Part shown: in pieces, positions 27,644 to 37,358 of the stretch
Position numbering within the stretch: the stretch's first letter is position 1
How the letters are laid out: each line of letters opens with the position of its first letter
The notes under the pieces: model-generated
The model's input: only the letters and a program-made list of their open reading frames with translations
Told to the model about the DNA's origin: nothing
Databases searched by the model: none
NCBI RefSeq assembly: GCF_900115115.1
Contig: NZ_FOVI01000017.1
Coordinates: forward strand, 1-59,677
Direction: 5' to 3'
DNA: 59,677 nt
From: Paenimyroides ummariense
Lineage (GTDB): Bacteria > Bacteroidota > Bacteroidia > Flavobacteriales > Flavobacteriaceae
Made by a program: the position numbers and the translations under genes

Positions 27644-28666
27644 ATGAAAAATATATTGGTAACAGGTGGTTTAGGCTACATTGGTTCACACACTGTAGTG
27701 GCTTTACAGCAGGCAGGATTTCAAGTATATATTATTGATGATCTTTCAAATACGCAGTTGGAAGTTTGGGACAAGATAACAGGGATAACCGGTGTACAAC
27801 CTGTATATTACAATATAGATCTTAAAGATTTTAATGCAGTAAGCGTCTTCTTTCAGTCACATAAAATAGATGGAGTTGTTCATTTTGCAGCATACAAGGC
27901 AGTAGGCGAGTCTGTTGAAAAACCGTTAATGTATTACCGCAACAATTTAGTAGGCTTAATAAATATGTTGGAAGCTATGGAAGAAAACAATGTAGGTCAT
28001 TTTATTTTCTCTTCTTCCTGCACCGTATATGGTCAGGCAGATCACATGCCGATCAGTGAAGCTACTCCCTTAAAAAAACCGGAGTCACCTTATGGAAATA
28101 CAAAAAAAATGGGAGAGGAAATTATAGAAGATTTTGTAAAGGCTACCCATAAAAAAGCAATTGCCTTAAGATATTTTAATCCGGTAGGGGCACATTCTTC
28201 TGCGGCTATTGGTGAAGTTCCTAATGGTATTCCAAACAACCTTATTCCGTATGTAACCCAAACAGCAATGGGAATTAGAGAAAGCTTAGGTGTTTTTGGT
28301 AACGATTATGAAACCCGTGACGGAACAGCCGTTAGAGATTATATCGATGTAAACGATTTAGCCGATGCCCACGTTAAAGCCATGCAGCGTTTATTGGATG
28401 GAAAGAACACAGCTAATTTAGAGTTTTTTAATTTAGGGTCAGGTACAGGATCTACTGTTTTAGAAATAGTAGATGCCTTTGAAAAGGTAAATAACCTTAA
28501 AATAAACTACGAAATTAAACCACGCAGGGCAGGAGATATTGTAGAAGCTTATGCCGATTATTCAAAGGCAAAAGAACAATTAGGTTGGGAACCTAAAACA
28601 GCCTTGCAAACGTCTATGCAAACCGCTTGGGAATTCCAACAGCAGTTAGGTAAACAAGCAGAATAG
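27644..28666 (+). CDS. galE: UDP-glucose 4-epimerase
   Basis: Encodes 340 residues from ATG 27644, chosen because it begins directly at MKNILVTGG; a TTG 27 nt upstream overlaps the predicted promoter. NAD-binding GGLGYIGSH (8-16), FSSSCTVYG with catalytic Ser, and YGNTK (Tyr150, Lys154). Interconverts UDP-Glc and UDP-Gal (possibly N-acetyl forms). Single gene with its own promoter and terminator. Confidence 0.95.
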   Translation: MKNILVTGGLGYIGSHTVVALQQAGFQVYIIDDLSNTQLEVWDKITGITGVQPVYYNIDLKDFNAVSVFFQSHKIDGVVHFAAYKAVGESVEKPLMYYRNNLVGLINMLEAMEENNVGHFIFSSSCTVYGQADHMPISEATPLKKPESPYGNTKKMGEEIIEDFVKATHKKAIALRYFNPVGAHSSAAIGEVPNGIPNNLIPYVTQTAMGIRESLGVFGNDYETRDGTAVRDYIDVNDLADAHVKAMQRLLDGKNTANLEFFNLGSGTGSTVLEIVDAFEKVNNLKINYEIKPRRAGDIVEAYADYSKAKEQLGWEPKTALQTSMQTAWEFQQQLGKQAE

Positions 28667-28693
28667 TATTTTTTATTCTTTATAGTTTAATAG

Positions 28694-28736
28694 AAACCCT
28701 GAATTCGTTTTACAGCGATCATCAGGGTTTTGTTTT
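28694..28736 (+). terminator. Rho-independent terminator after galE
   Basis: Stem AAACCCTGA/TCAGGGTTT with a 19-nt loop, then TGTTTTG. Confidence 0.75.
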
Positions 28737-29267
28737 GTAAATTCTCAATAAAACAACTGATTAAATGATTCACACGAAGTACCCCGTATACCCATTTACC
28801 TCTTTAACTAAATAACCGTAAAAACACCCGCCGGTACGCGTATTTTTCAGCAGCAGTTAAGTATAGAGGCAAGCGTGACGCTTACGGAAATAGAACCTGT
28901 TAGGGTATAGGTAAATAAGAATGTTTGTTATCTTGTTATGTCGACAGTAGATTAGGTTCGCAAGCTTTAATTACCTATTAAAGTAGGCTTTGATATGCTT
29001 TAAACACGTGATTGATACAACACTGATGCGGCATTGATAGGTTGAATTTTTTTTTAACCGGGATTTTTAGAGTAACTAAATACGTTTGAAAGATAGTGAT
29101 TTTTTTATAAATCTATCATTCCCAGGTTCACTTACTAAAGTCACTGCATTTTATACCCATTTACCATTCTACCTAATATAAAATAAGCAGTTCAACAGTT
29201 CAATAATTCCCCCAGATCTTGTACCAATCTTCCTGGGGATAAAAATAATTTACCATTAAATTACCGA
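28737..29267. other. Gene-free intergenic region
   Basis: No coding frame seen. Contains low-complexity CCATTTACC-type stretches and short relics of the dispersed repeats. Confidence 0.5.
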
Positions 29268-30762
29268 TCAAAATAACTGAATGTACCACATTCAGCCATC
29301 TGTGTTTATTTTATACGTTCTTTTAGATATAAACTTTAGTGCATTCTTTACAATCTGTGCATCTCCTATGTTCGCAAGTTATAGATTTGAATAAAATAAG
29401 ATAAAATAAAAAGAATGAGAGTGGATAGAAACCGTATTGTTATGAATACACAGCCCATTAAGCCAAAGGCGTTAAAAACGTTAAATGCAACTTCGTAAAG
29501 AAATTTCGACGCGAAGCATTCGAAATTTTAGAAGTAAAAGCCAACGTTTAGTCTTTGGGTTGTAGGGCTAAAAAAGAGATTTTTGCAACTTTGTATCTTT
29601 ACAAAGTTGAGAGAAAACCAAGTATTTCAGTCACTAAGAATCGAGTATTATAACTGAGAGTATTCATTTAACCTTAGAGTAATCAATTCGATTTTTGATT
29701 GAGAACGACAACAGTAAACAAATCCAAATCATAGCGCGAACCTGTCTCGCTTTACCGGATAGTCAATCAAAACAACTGAATGTACCACATCAGCCATCTG
29801 TGTTTATTTTATACGTTTTTTTAGATATAAACTTTAGTGCATTCTTTACAATCTGTGCATCTCCTATGTTCGCAAAGTTATAGATTTGAATAAAATAAGA
29901 TAAAATAAAAAAAATGAGAATGGATAGAAACCGTATTGTTATGAATACACAGCCCATTAAGCCAAAGGCGTTAAAAACGTGAAATGCAACTTCGTAAAGA
30001 AATTTCGGCGCTAGGCATTCGAAATTTTAGAAGTAAATGCCAACGTTTAGTCTTTGGGTTGTAGGGCTAAAAAAAGAGATTTTTGCAACTTTGTATCTTT
30101 ACAAAGTTTAGAAAAAAACAAGTATTTAAGTCACTAAGAATCGAGTATGAAAACTGAGAGTATTCATTTAACCTAAGAGTAATCAATTCTATTTTTGATT
30201 GAGAACGGCAATAGTAAACAAACCCAAATCATAGCGCGAACCTGTCTCGCTTTACCGGATAGTCAATCAAAACAACGAATGTACCACATCAGCCATCTGT
30301 GTTTATTTTATACGTTATTTTAGATATAAACTTTATTGCATTCTTTACAATCTGTGCATCTCCTATGTTCGCAAAGTTATAGATTTGAATAAAATAAGAT
30401 AAAATAAAAAGAATGAGAGTGGATAGAAACCGTATTGTTATGAATACACAGCCCATTAAGCCAAAGGCGTTAAAAACGTTAAATGCAACTTCGTAAAGAA
30501 ATTTCGACGCGAAGCATTCGAAATTTTAGAAGTAAAAGCCAACGTTTATTCTTTGGGTTGTAGGGCTAAAAAAGAGATTTTTGCAACTTTGTATCTTTAA
30601 AAAGTTGAGAAAAAAACAAGTATTTCAGTCACTAAGAATCGAGTATGATAACTGAGAGTATTCATTTAACCTTAGAGTAATCAATTCGATTTTTGATTGA
30701 GAACGGCAATAGTAAACAAACCAAGATCATAGCGCGAACTGTCTAGCTTTAGCGGATAAGCG
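29268..30762. repeat. Three tandem copies of a 499-bp non-coding unit
   Basis: The marker GGATAGAAACCGTATTG occurs at 29423, 29922 and 30421, exactly 499 bp apart, and the full unit repeats with few changes. Each unit has hairpins: AACTTTGT/ACAAAGTT, AAATTTCG/CGAAATTT, and GAATGTACCACATTC at its left end. No unit has a conserved coding frame. It separates galE from the HTH gene and rmlA. Confidence 0.92.
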
Positions 30763-30935
30763 ATTCATCAGTCAACGAATCAAGGGTTAACCAATACAAC
30801 ATACATTTTACAGCAAAAAAAACACCCATCATCCCACACCATACACCCCCTCCACATTACCAAACCGTAAATTTTAATCCAAATATTTGTTTTATAAATC
30901 TAAACGAGTACCTTTACTGCTCATTTTAACAAAAC

Positions 30936-31439
30936 ATGTTAGACCTGTTAATTACATCTAAAACACGAGTAAAGTTGTTGGTAAAGTTCTTTATAACTTC
31001 AGCCAATTCAGGGCATTTACGTGGTTTGGCAACTGAGTTTAACGAATCAACAAATGCCATCCGTAAAGAGTTGAATCATTTGTCTGATGCGGGTTATCTA
31101 GAGAAGAAAGAAGTCAGTAATAAAATTGCATACGCGGCGAATGAACAGCATCCAATGTTTAAATTGTTGCAACAGGTGGTTCACAAATATTTGGGTTTGG
31201 ACACTATTGTTGAACAGATTTTGGAACGTATGGGAGATGTGAAACAGATTGAATTAATTGGCGATTATGCAAAAGGAATTGACAGTGGCATCATTGAAAT
31301 TAATATTACAGGTAATACCATTAATACCGAATATACCAAGAGTATCATTCCAAAAATAGAGGAAATTGTGAATCGTAAGGTTTTATTTCATTACGATAGG
31401 GCGTTGTCAGAAGATGGAATCGTGCTATTTGGCGGGTAG
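30936..31439 (+). CDS. Winged-helix transcriptional regulator of polysaccharide loci
   Basis: Encodes 167 residues. N-terminal winged helix (about 1-75; LLITSKTRVKLLVKFFITSA, STNAIRKELNHLSDAGYLEK) followed by a region with nucleotidyltransferase-like pattern (QIELIGDYAKGIDSGIIEI). This ArsR/MarR-like family is typical directly upstream of surface polysaccharide genes in Bacteroidota and probably regulates them. The stop lies at the edge of a palindromic repeat (31436 onward), so the C-terminus may have been changed by its insertion. Confidence 0.82.
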   Translation: MLDLLITSKTRVKLLVKFFITSANSGHLRGLATEFNESTNAIRKELNHLSDAGYLEKKEVSNKIAYAANEQHPMFKLLQQVVHKYLGLDTIVEQILERMGDVKQIELIGDYAKGIDSGIIEINITGNTINTEYTKSIIPKIEEIVNRKVLFHYDRALSEDGIVLFGG

Positions 31440-31522
31440 TGAGCTTGTTGAACTATCGAACTATGGTTGCTGAGCTTGCGGAAGTATGGTCACTGAGCGG
31501 AGCCGAAGTGAAGTATCGAAAT
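31436..31522. repeat. Palindromic repeat cluster abutting the HTH gene
   Basis: TAGTGAGCTTGTTGAACTATCG, GGTTGCTGAGCTTGCGG and GGTCACTGAGCGGAGCCG, in reverse orientation relative to the cluster at 10.5 kb. It covers the end of the HTH gene and the start of the next frame. Confidence 0.75.
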
Positions 31523-31737
31523 TAACATTATATAAAAGCAATTCAGTGAAAGAAGATTTTGTAGCATTTAGTGAAAGAATAGAGAAAATAAAGTCATTAG
31601 ATATTCTATCTTTTAAAAAATTATATAATAAGAAATTAAATATATTTTTATTAACAGGCACAGAAATAGCTAAAGATGAAGTATTAGGTTTAAAGAAAAG
31701 TTTTAATGACTTTTTTGTTCACAATAATATTAAGTAA
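31486..31737 (+). CDS. Questionable small ORF beginning inside a repeat
   Basis: 83 codons. The first 13 (MVTERSRSEVSKL) are encoded by the palindromic repeat; the remaining 70 (from TLYKSNSVKEDFVAF to FFVHNNIK) look protein-like, Lys/Leu-rich and helical, without a recognised family. There is no other in-frame ATG near the natural beginning, so this may be a gene whose start was supplied or destroyed by repeat insertion. Expression uncertain. Confidence 0.4.
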   Translation: MVTERSRSEVSKLTLYKSNSVKEDFVAFSERIEKIKSLDILSFKKLYNKKLNIFLLTGTEIAKDEVLGLKKSFNDFFVHNNIK

Positions 31738-31807
31738 TATAGACTAAAGTCGACAATATATATTCAACAATAAACCTATTCAAAGGTTAAACACTAAACA
31801 TAAAGAA

Positions 31808-32668
31808 ATGAAAGGAATTATCTTAGCCGGTGGGTCTGGTACCCGTTTACACCCCTTAACATTAGCTGTAAGTAAACAGTTAATGCCGGTTTATGATAAA
31901 CCGATGATTTATTATCCGTTGTCCACATTAATGTTAGCCGGTATTAATGAAATATTGATCATTTCAACACCGCATGATCTACCGCATTTTGAAAAGTTGT
32001 TGGGCGACGGTTCTCAAATCGGTTGTCGGTTTGAGTATGCAGAACAACCGGAACCAAATGGTTTGGCGCAGGCATTTGTTATCGGGGAACAATTTATCGG
32101 TGATGATAAAGTAGCGTTGGTCTTGGGCGATAATATCTTTTACGGAAGTGGTATGAGCAAGTTGTTGCAAGATTGTACCAAAGAAGAAGGCGGTGTGGTA
32201 TTTGCATACCCCGTACACGATCCGGAACGTTATGGAGTGGTAGAATTTGATGAGGATAACAACGTATTGTCTATAGAAGAAAAACCAACTCAACCAAAAT
32301 CAAATTATGCTGTTCCTGGATTGTATTTTTATGATAATTCGGTAGTGGAAATTGCAAAAAATATTCAACCTTCTGCCCGTGGTGAGTATGAAATTACCGA
32401 TGTTAACAAAGAATATTTAAAACAGGAAAAATTGCGCGTAGGTGTTTTTGACCGCGGAACTGCTTGGTTAGATACTGGTACTTTTGCATCGTTAATGCAG
32501 GCAGGTCAGTTTGTACAGGTAATAGAAGAACGTCAGGGAATGAAAATTGGTGCGATTGAAGAAGTAGCTTACCGTATGGGTTATATCAATAAAGAACAAT
32601 TAATAAAAGCTGCCGAACCATTAAAGAAAAGTGGTTATGGAGAATATTTGATAAATATATCTATTTAA
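31808..32668 (+). CDS. rmlA: Glucose-1-phosphate thymidylyltransferase
   Basis: Encodes 286 residues. Makes dTDP-glucose from dTTP and glucose-1-phosphate, the entry to the rhamnose pathway. Nucleotide-binding [11 protein letters not shown] (8-18), [25 protein letters not shown] and [11 protein letters not shown]. Located 7 kb from rmlBCD, at the head of a long co-directional run beginning with the epimerase 8 nt downstream. Confidence 0.97.
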   Translation: MKGIILAGGSGTRLHPLTLAVSKQLMPVYDKPMIYYPLSTLMLAGINEILIISTPHDLPHFEKLLGDGSQIGCRFEYAEQPEPNGLAQAFVIGEQFIGDDKVALVLGDNIFYGSGMSKLLQDCTKEEGGVVFAYPVHDPERYGVVEFDEDNNVLSIEEKPTQPKSNYAVPGLYFYDNSVVEIAKNIQPSARGEYEITDVNKEYLKQEKLRVGVFDRGTAWLDTGTFASLMQAGQFVQVIEERQGMKIGAIEEVAYRMGYINKEQLIKAAEPLKKSGYGEYLINISI

Positions 32669-32676
32669 TTACATTA

Positions 32677-33651
32677 ATGAAAAAAATATTAATTACAGGA
32701 GGTGCTGGGTTTATAGGATCGAATTTAACGGAATACTTTTTGAATAAAGGGTATTTCGTTAGATGTTTAGATAATTTCGCAACAGGTTACCACCACAATA
32801 TCGAAGAGTTTTTAAATAATTCTAACTATGAATTAATTGAAGGGGATATAAGAGATTTAGAAACTTGTCATTTAGCAGTAAAAGGTATGGATTATGTATT
32901 ACATCAAGCTGCTCTAGGTTCAGTTCCGCGTTCTATTAATGATCCAATAACTTCGAATGAAGTCAATGTTTCCGGTTTTTTAAACATGTTAGTGGCATCT
33001 CGTGATGCAGGAATCAAGCGTTTTGTTTATGCTGCATCGTCATCCACGTATGGTGACTCGGAGAAATTACCTAAAGTAGAAGAAATTATAGGTAAGCCTT
33101 TATCACCTTATGCGGTTACTAAGTATGTAAATGAGTTATACGCTGACGTGTTTGCAAAAACCTACAATATGCAGATTATAGGTTTACGTTATTTTAATGT
33201 TTTCGGACGTCGCCAAAATACACGTGGAGCTTATGCGGCTGTTATTCCCTTATTTACCAAACTGTTAATTCAACATGAAAGTCCTACAATTAATGGAACA
33301 GGTGAAAATTCACGTGATTTTACATACATTGATAACGTTATTCAGATGAACGAGCGGGCAATGTTGACGGATAACGAAAACGCTGTTAATACCGTATATA
33401 ATACTGCTGTTGGGGACAGAACTAATCTAATGCAGTTGGCAGGTTATATTAAAGAATATTTAGCGGAATATGATACAGAAATAGCTAAAATTGAAATTAA
33501 ATTTGGTCCAAACAGAGTTGGAGATATTCCACACTCACTGGCATCAGTTGACAAAGCTAAACAATTATTAGGATACCAACCAACACATGTTATACAACAA
33601 GGTTTAAAAGAAGCAGTTAGATGGTACTGGGAAAACAAATCAATGTTATAA
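32677..33651 (+). CDS. UDP-N-acetylglucosamine 4-epimerase (WbpP/TviC-like)
   Basis: Encodes 324 residues, extended SDR with GGAGFIGSN (8-16), AASSSTYGDS and YAVTK. The block LHQAALGSVPRSINDP and FNVFGRRQNTRGAYAAVIP are characteristic of the WbpP/TviC group, which interconverts UDP-GlcNAc and UDP-GalNAc. The next gene is a UDP-GalNAc dehydrogenase, consistent with UDP-GalNAcA synthesis. Confidence 0.9.
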   Translation: MKKILITGGAGFIGSNLTEYFLNKGYFVRCLDNFATGYHHNIEEFLNNSNYELIEGDIRDLETCHLAVKGMDYVLHQAALGSVPRSINDPITSNEVNVSGFLNMLVASRDAGIKRFVYAASSSTYGDSEKLPKVEEIIGKPLSPYAVTKYVNELYADVFAKTYNMQIIGLRYFNVFGRRQNTRGAYAAVIPLFTKLLIQHESPTINGTGENSRDFTYIDNVIQMNERAMLTDNENAVNTVYNTAVGDRTNLMQLAGYIKEYLAEYDTEIAKIEIKFGPNRVGDIPHSLASVDKAKQLLGYQPTHVIQQGLKEAVRWYWENKSML

Positions 33652-33677
33652 TTTTCAAATTTAGATAATTAAAAAGA

Positions 33678-34979
33678 ATGAATACAAAATATAAGATAGC
33701 CATAATTGGTTTGGGATACGTTGGATTACCTTTAGCGCGTTTATTTGCTACAAAATATCCTACTATTGGTTTTGATATTAATACTAAACGGATTGAAAAA
33801 TTAAATCAAGGAATTGATGATACATTAGAAGTTGATAACGAATCGCTAAAGAAAGTATTAAAATCTACAAATGATAATGAGGTTGGTTTATACAATTCTT
33901 GTGATATTATGGATATTCAAGATGCTAATATATATATAGTTACAGTACCAACACCTGTTGATAAAAATAATCGTCCAGATTTAACACCTTTATACAAATC
34001 TAGTGAAACAGTAGGTAAAATATTAAAAAAAGGAGATATTGTTATTTATGAATCTACTGTATATCCTGGGGTAACTGAAGAAGAATGTATTCCTGTTTTA
34101 GAAAAATTTTCAGGATTGAAATTTAATATAGATTTCTTTGCAGGCTATTCTCCGGAAAGAATAAATCCAGGTGATAAAGAACATACTGTAGAAAAGATAC
34201 TTAAGGTTACATCTGGTTCAACCGCTGAAATTGGAAAAGTAGTTGATGATTTATATAAATCAGTTATTATAGCGGGAACTCATTTGGCTCCATCTATCAA
34301 GGTAGCTGAAGCTGCAAAAGTAATTGAAAACTCGCAGAGGGATATTAATATTGCTTTTGTTAATGAGCTGGCAAAGATATTTAATCTTTTAGAGATTGAT
34401 ACTCATGCGGTGCTTGAGGCTGCAGGTACTAAATGGAACTTTTTACCATTTAAACCGGGATTAGTGGGTGGACACTGTATTGGAGTTGATCCTTATTATT
34501 TAGCGCAGAAAGCACAGGAAAAAGGGTATCATCCTGAAATTATTTTGGCAGGTCGTAGATTAAATGATTCTATGGGTGAATATGTAGCGTCTCAAATCAT
34601 TAAATGTATGATTAAAAAAGGTATCAATGTGAATAATGCCAATGTTTTAAATTTAGGAATTACTTTTAAAGAAAACTGCCCTGATGTTCGAAATACAAAG
34701 GCCGTAGATGTAATAAAAAGTTTAGAAGAGTATGGAGTAAAGGTAACGACTTTTGATCCTTGGGCAGATCCTTTGGAAGTAGATCATGAATATAATGTTT
34801 GTTCTGAAAATGATATACAGGCGATTTATAACTATGCATCTTTAAATAAATATGATGCTGTAGTATTAACTGTTGCACACAAAGAGTTTTTTGATTTAGA
34901 TCTGAATCAGTTTTTACAAAAAGACGGGATAATTTACGATGTAAAAGGAGGTTTGGCGCAATCACACCATAAATTGTAA
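33678..34979 (+). CDS. UDP-N-acetyl-D-galactosamine dehydrogenase (WbpO/TviB-like)
   Basis: Encodes 433 residues. NAD-binding [11 protein letters not shown] (10-20), central dimerisation domain, catalytic Cys267 in [15 protein letters not shown] and C-terminal [15 protein letters not shown]. Oxidises UDP-GalNAc (or UDP-GlcNAc) at C6 to the uronic acid. Placement right after a WbpP-like epimerase favours GalNAcA. Confidence 0.9.
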   Translation: MNTKYKIAIIGLGYVGLPLARLFATKYPTIGFDINTKRIEKLNQGIDDTLEVDNESLKKVLKSTNDNEVGLYNSCDIMDIQDANIYIVTVPTPVDKNNRPDLTPLYKSSETVGKILKKGDIVIYESTVYPGVTEEECIPVLEKFSGLKFNIDFFAGYSPERINPGDKEHTVEKILKVTSGSTAEIGKVVDDLYKSVIIAGTHLAPSIKVAEAAKVIENSQRDINIAFVNELAKIFNLLEIDTHAVLEAAGTKWNFLPFKPGLVGGHCIGVDPYYLAQKAQEKGYHPEIILAGRRLNDSMGEYVASQIIKCMIKKGINVNNANVLNLGITFKENCPDVRNTKAVDVIKSLEEYGVKVTTFDPWADPLEVDHEYNVCSENDIQAIYNYASLNKYDAVVLTVAHKEFFDLDLNQFLQKDGIIYDVKGGLAQSHHKL

Positions 34980-34989
34980 CTTTTGTTGA

Positions 34990-36180
34990 ATGTTTAAAAA
35001 TTTTTTGAAATTATTTTCAGGTAATGCCTTTGCACAAGCTATACAACTTTTGGGGTTGTTGGTTTTAACAACCTTATATATTCCTGATGATTTTGGTGTA
35101 TTGGGGAAAATTCAATCAATTTCTGCAATTTTAACTATTGTTTTAACTCTTCAGTTACAGCATATTATTCCTTTGTCAAAAAACGAAAAAGAAGCTACAC
35201 TCCAAACAAGTTTAGTTTTTAGTACGCTTCTTATTATGTTTACATTAATTATAACGATTTCTTTTTTTATAAGTAAAGAGTATATCTTTGCAACACTTTT
35301 TGCGTTTTTATTAGCAATCGTTAATTTATTAAATAATTTTCTAATTTATAGAGGTGAATTTACATCACTCTCTTTAATTTTTATATTAAGAGCTATTTTT
35401 ATTGTTATTTTACAACTTTTGTTTTTTTATGTAAAAGTTGATTATGGTTTGTTATTGGGAGCGTTCATAGGTGAGTTAGTATCTGTTTTATTCATTTTTT
35501 TGTATAAAAAGTTATTCTTTATTACTTTTTTTTATAAAAATAGCTTAAAAAGTGTTAAGTCTCTTGTTGTTGAATGGAGGTCTTATACTATTTTTGGTAC
35601 CATTCAAGAACTGTTATCCGTATTGATTTATAGCCTTCCTGTAATTTTTTACGTGGACAAATTTGGTGAAAATATTGGAGGACAGTTTTCAATGGCATAT
35701 CGGTTAATTTGGGCACCAACAGTATTAGTATCTTCGAGCTTGGCTCAAGTGTTAACACATAAATTTGCAAAAGATAATGATTTTGTCTTTTTAAAGTCGG
35801 TATTTTGGTTTGACAAGCGATTAATAGTGGTTTTAGTTTTGCTGTTTATGGGGTTATTTTATATTGATTTTATAAATCAAAACTATTTAGCTAATAAATG
35901 GGCAATTACTTTTCAGCTGTTTCCCTATATGTTTGTAAATGCGGTTTTCTTTCTCTTTGCAAATCCATATAGAGTTGCTTTAAGGATAAAAAAGTTAAAT
36001 ATTGTTATTTTGATAATTGAAGTTTTTACTATTTTATCTATTGTAGCAATGTTTTATTTTATGAATGTTGATGTGATTTTATTTACGTTCGCAATTACAT
36101 GTTTATCAGTTGTACAGAATATTATGATTGTTGGGGGATATTATTTAAATAAAAATCATTTTGTCAATTCAGTAATATAG
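34990..36180 (+). CDS. Wzx-like oligosaccharide flippase
   Basis: Encodes 396 residues, almost entirely hydrophobic with about 10-12 transmembrane helices, beginning MFKNFLKLFSGNAFAQAIQL, typical of O-antigen/PST-type flippases. It would move the undecaprenyl-linked repeat unit to the periplasm. Very AT-rich and Phe/Ile-rich, as is the next gene, which it precedes by 2 nt. Exact wzx name not assigned because sequence divergence is high. Confidence 0.85.
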   Translation: MFKNFLKLFSGNAFAQAIQLLGLLVLTTLYIPDDFGVLGKIQSISAILTIVLTLQLQHIIPLSKNEKEATLQTSLVFSTLLIMFTLIITISFFISKEYIFATLFAFLLAIVNLLNNFLIYRGEFTSLSLIFILRAIFIVILQLLFFYVKVDYGLLLGAFIGELVSVLFIFLYKKLFFITFFYKNSLKSVKSLVVEWRSYTIFGTIQELLSVLIYSLPVIFYVDKFGENIGGQFSMAYRLIWAPTVLVSSSLAQVLTHKFAKDNDFVFLKSVFWFDKRLIVVLVLLFMGLFYIDFINQNYLANKWAITFQLFPYMFVNAVFFLFANPYRVALRIKKLNIVILIIEVFTILSIVAMFYFMNVDVILFTFAITCLSVVQNIMIVGGYYLNKNHFVNSVI

Positions 36181-36182
36181 TT

Positions 36183-37229
36183 ATGGAAATTTATTTTATA
36201 ATATTTATTTCTCTTTTTGCTTTTTCAGTTTTTGATCGGTTTGAGCCTCGTGATTATTCACGATTTCTCTTTAAGTTTTCCCTAATATTTTTAATGTTTT
36301 TTGTCGGTATTCGTTATAATGTCGGCAATGATATTGATACGTATTATCAAAATTATTTAGGTATAAATACTGACGGAAGTACGGATTCTAAAGAATTGAT
36401 TTATATACTTTTTAATGTTCTTTTTAATTTTGAATTTGTAATTTTCTTGTTCTCCTTATTATCTTTTTACTTTTTATATTATGGTATAAAGTATTTTAAT
36501 TATGAATATGCCAATACAGTTCTTTTTATTTATTTTTCTATTTTTTTAATAACCTTTAATATTCATATAATTCGTCAGGGATTGGCAATTGCCATAGTTC
36601 TTTTAGGTTATAAATACTTATTTGAAAAAAAATATTATAAATATATTTTATATGTTGTTTTAGCTGCGGGGTTTCATATATCTGTATTAATAGTACTGCC
36701 TATATCGTATTTTTTTAAATATGAAATAAAAAAGAAAGTACAATTAATTGTTTTGGCTATCAGCATAGTGTTAAGTTTAAATATAGGTTTGTTGACAAAT
36801 CTTTATTATTATATAGCAAGCAATACTCCATTTCTAAATAAATATTTACTTGTATACCGGCGAGAGGAAACAACTGAATATGGTTTTAGTTTGGGAATGT
36901 TGTTTGATATTATTTTGTTGCTTTTTTTAATGAAAATTTCAGATAAGTTTACAGAAAAAGAAAAGTTTTTATACCGTATCTTTTATATTTCGGTAATATT
37001 ATCGTTATTATTAGTTATGGATCCCGCTGCGCTACGTTTAAATTATTATTTTAGAGTTGTTTTAATATTATTGTTTCCATTATTATTACAGCATTTTAAA
37101 ATTCGTTTAATTACCTATTTAGCAATTTTTGTTGCATGCTTTTTATATATGTATAAAGGATTTACAACCGTTGGTGAATATGGTAGAGGAGATAGGAATT
37201 TATATTATAGAACTATTATTGGAAAATAG
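36183..37229 (+). CDS. EpsG/Wzy-like polysaccharide polymerase
   Basis: Encodes 348 residues with about 10 transmembrane helices. RYNVGNDIDTYYQNY near residues 44-58 matches the EpsG-family signature (R-x-VG-x-D-x-x-x-Y), and IRQGLAIAI is also typical. Predicted to polymerise repeat units. Among the most AT-rich genes in the window. The 129-bp gap after it has only a 22-codon frame (37283-37351), not considered a gene. Confidence 0.85.
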   Translation: MEIYFIIFISLFAFSVFDRFEPRDYSRFLFKFSLIFLMFFVGIRYNVGNDIDTYYQNYLGINTDGSTDSKELIYILFNVLFNFEFVIFLFSLLSFYFLYYGIKYFNYEYANTVLFIYFSIFLITFNIHIIRQGLAIAIVLLGYKYLFEKKYYKYILYVVLAAGFHISVLIVLPISYFFKYEIKKKVQLIVLAISIVLSLNIGLLTNLYYYIASNTPFLNKYLLVYRREETTEYGFSLGMLFDIILLLFLMKISDKFTEKEKFLYRIFYISVILSLLLVMDPAALRLNYYFRVVLILLFPLLLQHFKIRLITYLAIFVACFLYMYKGFTTVGEYGRGDRNLYYRTIIGK

Positions 37230-37358
37230 AAAATACTCTAAATATAATAAATAGTTTTAGTTTTGTGAAATTATTATTACCAATGAATATGATGCAAAAA
37301 ATGTCAATAATGATGAGTGGATTTTTAAAATTAACAGCAGTTTTTAAATAAAATTTAA

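Noticed and set aside
29695..29883. 62-codon plus-strand ORF
   Set aside because: Lies within the 499-bp repeat; the frame is not maintained in the other two copies.
37283..37351. 22-codon ORF between polymerase and glycosyltransferase genes
   Set aside because: Too short and Met-rich by chance in AT-rich DNA; no supporting feature.
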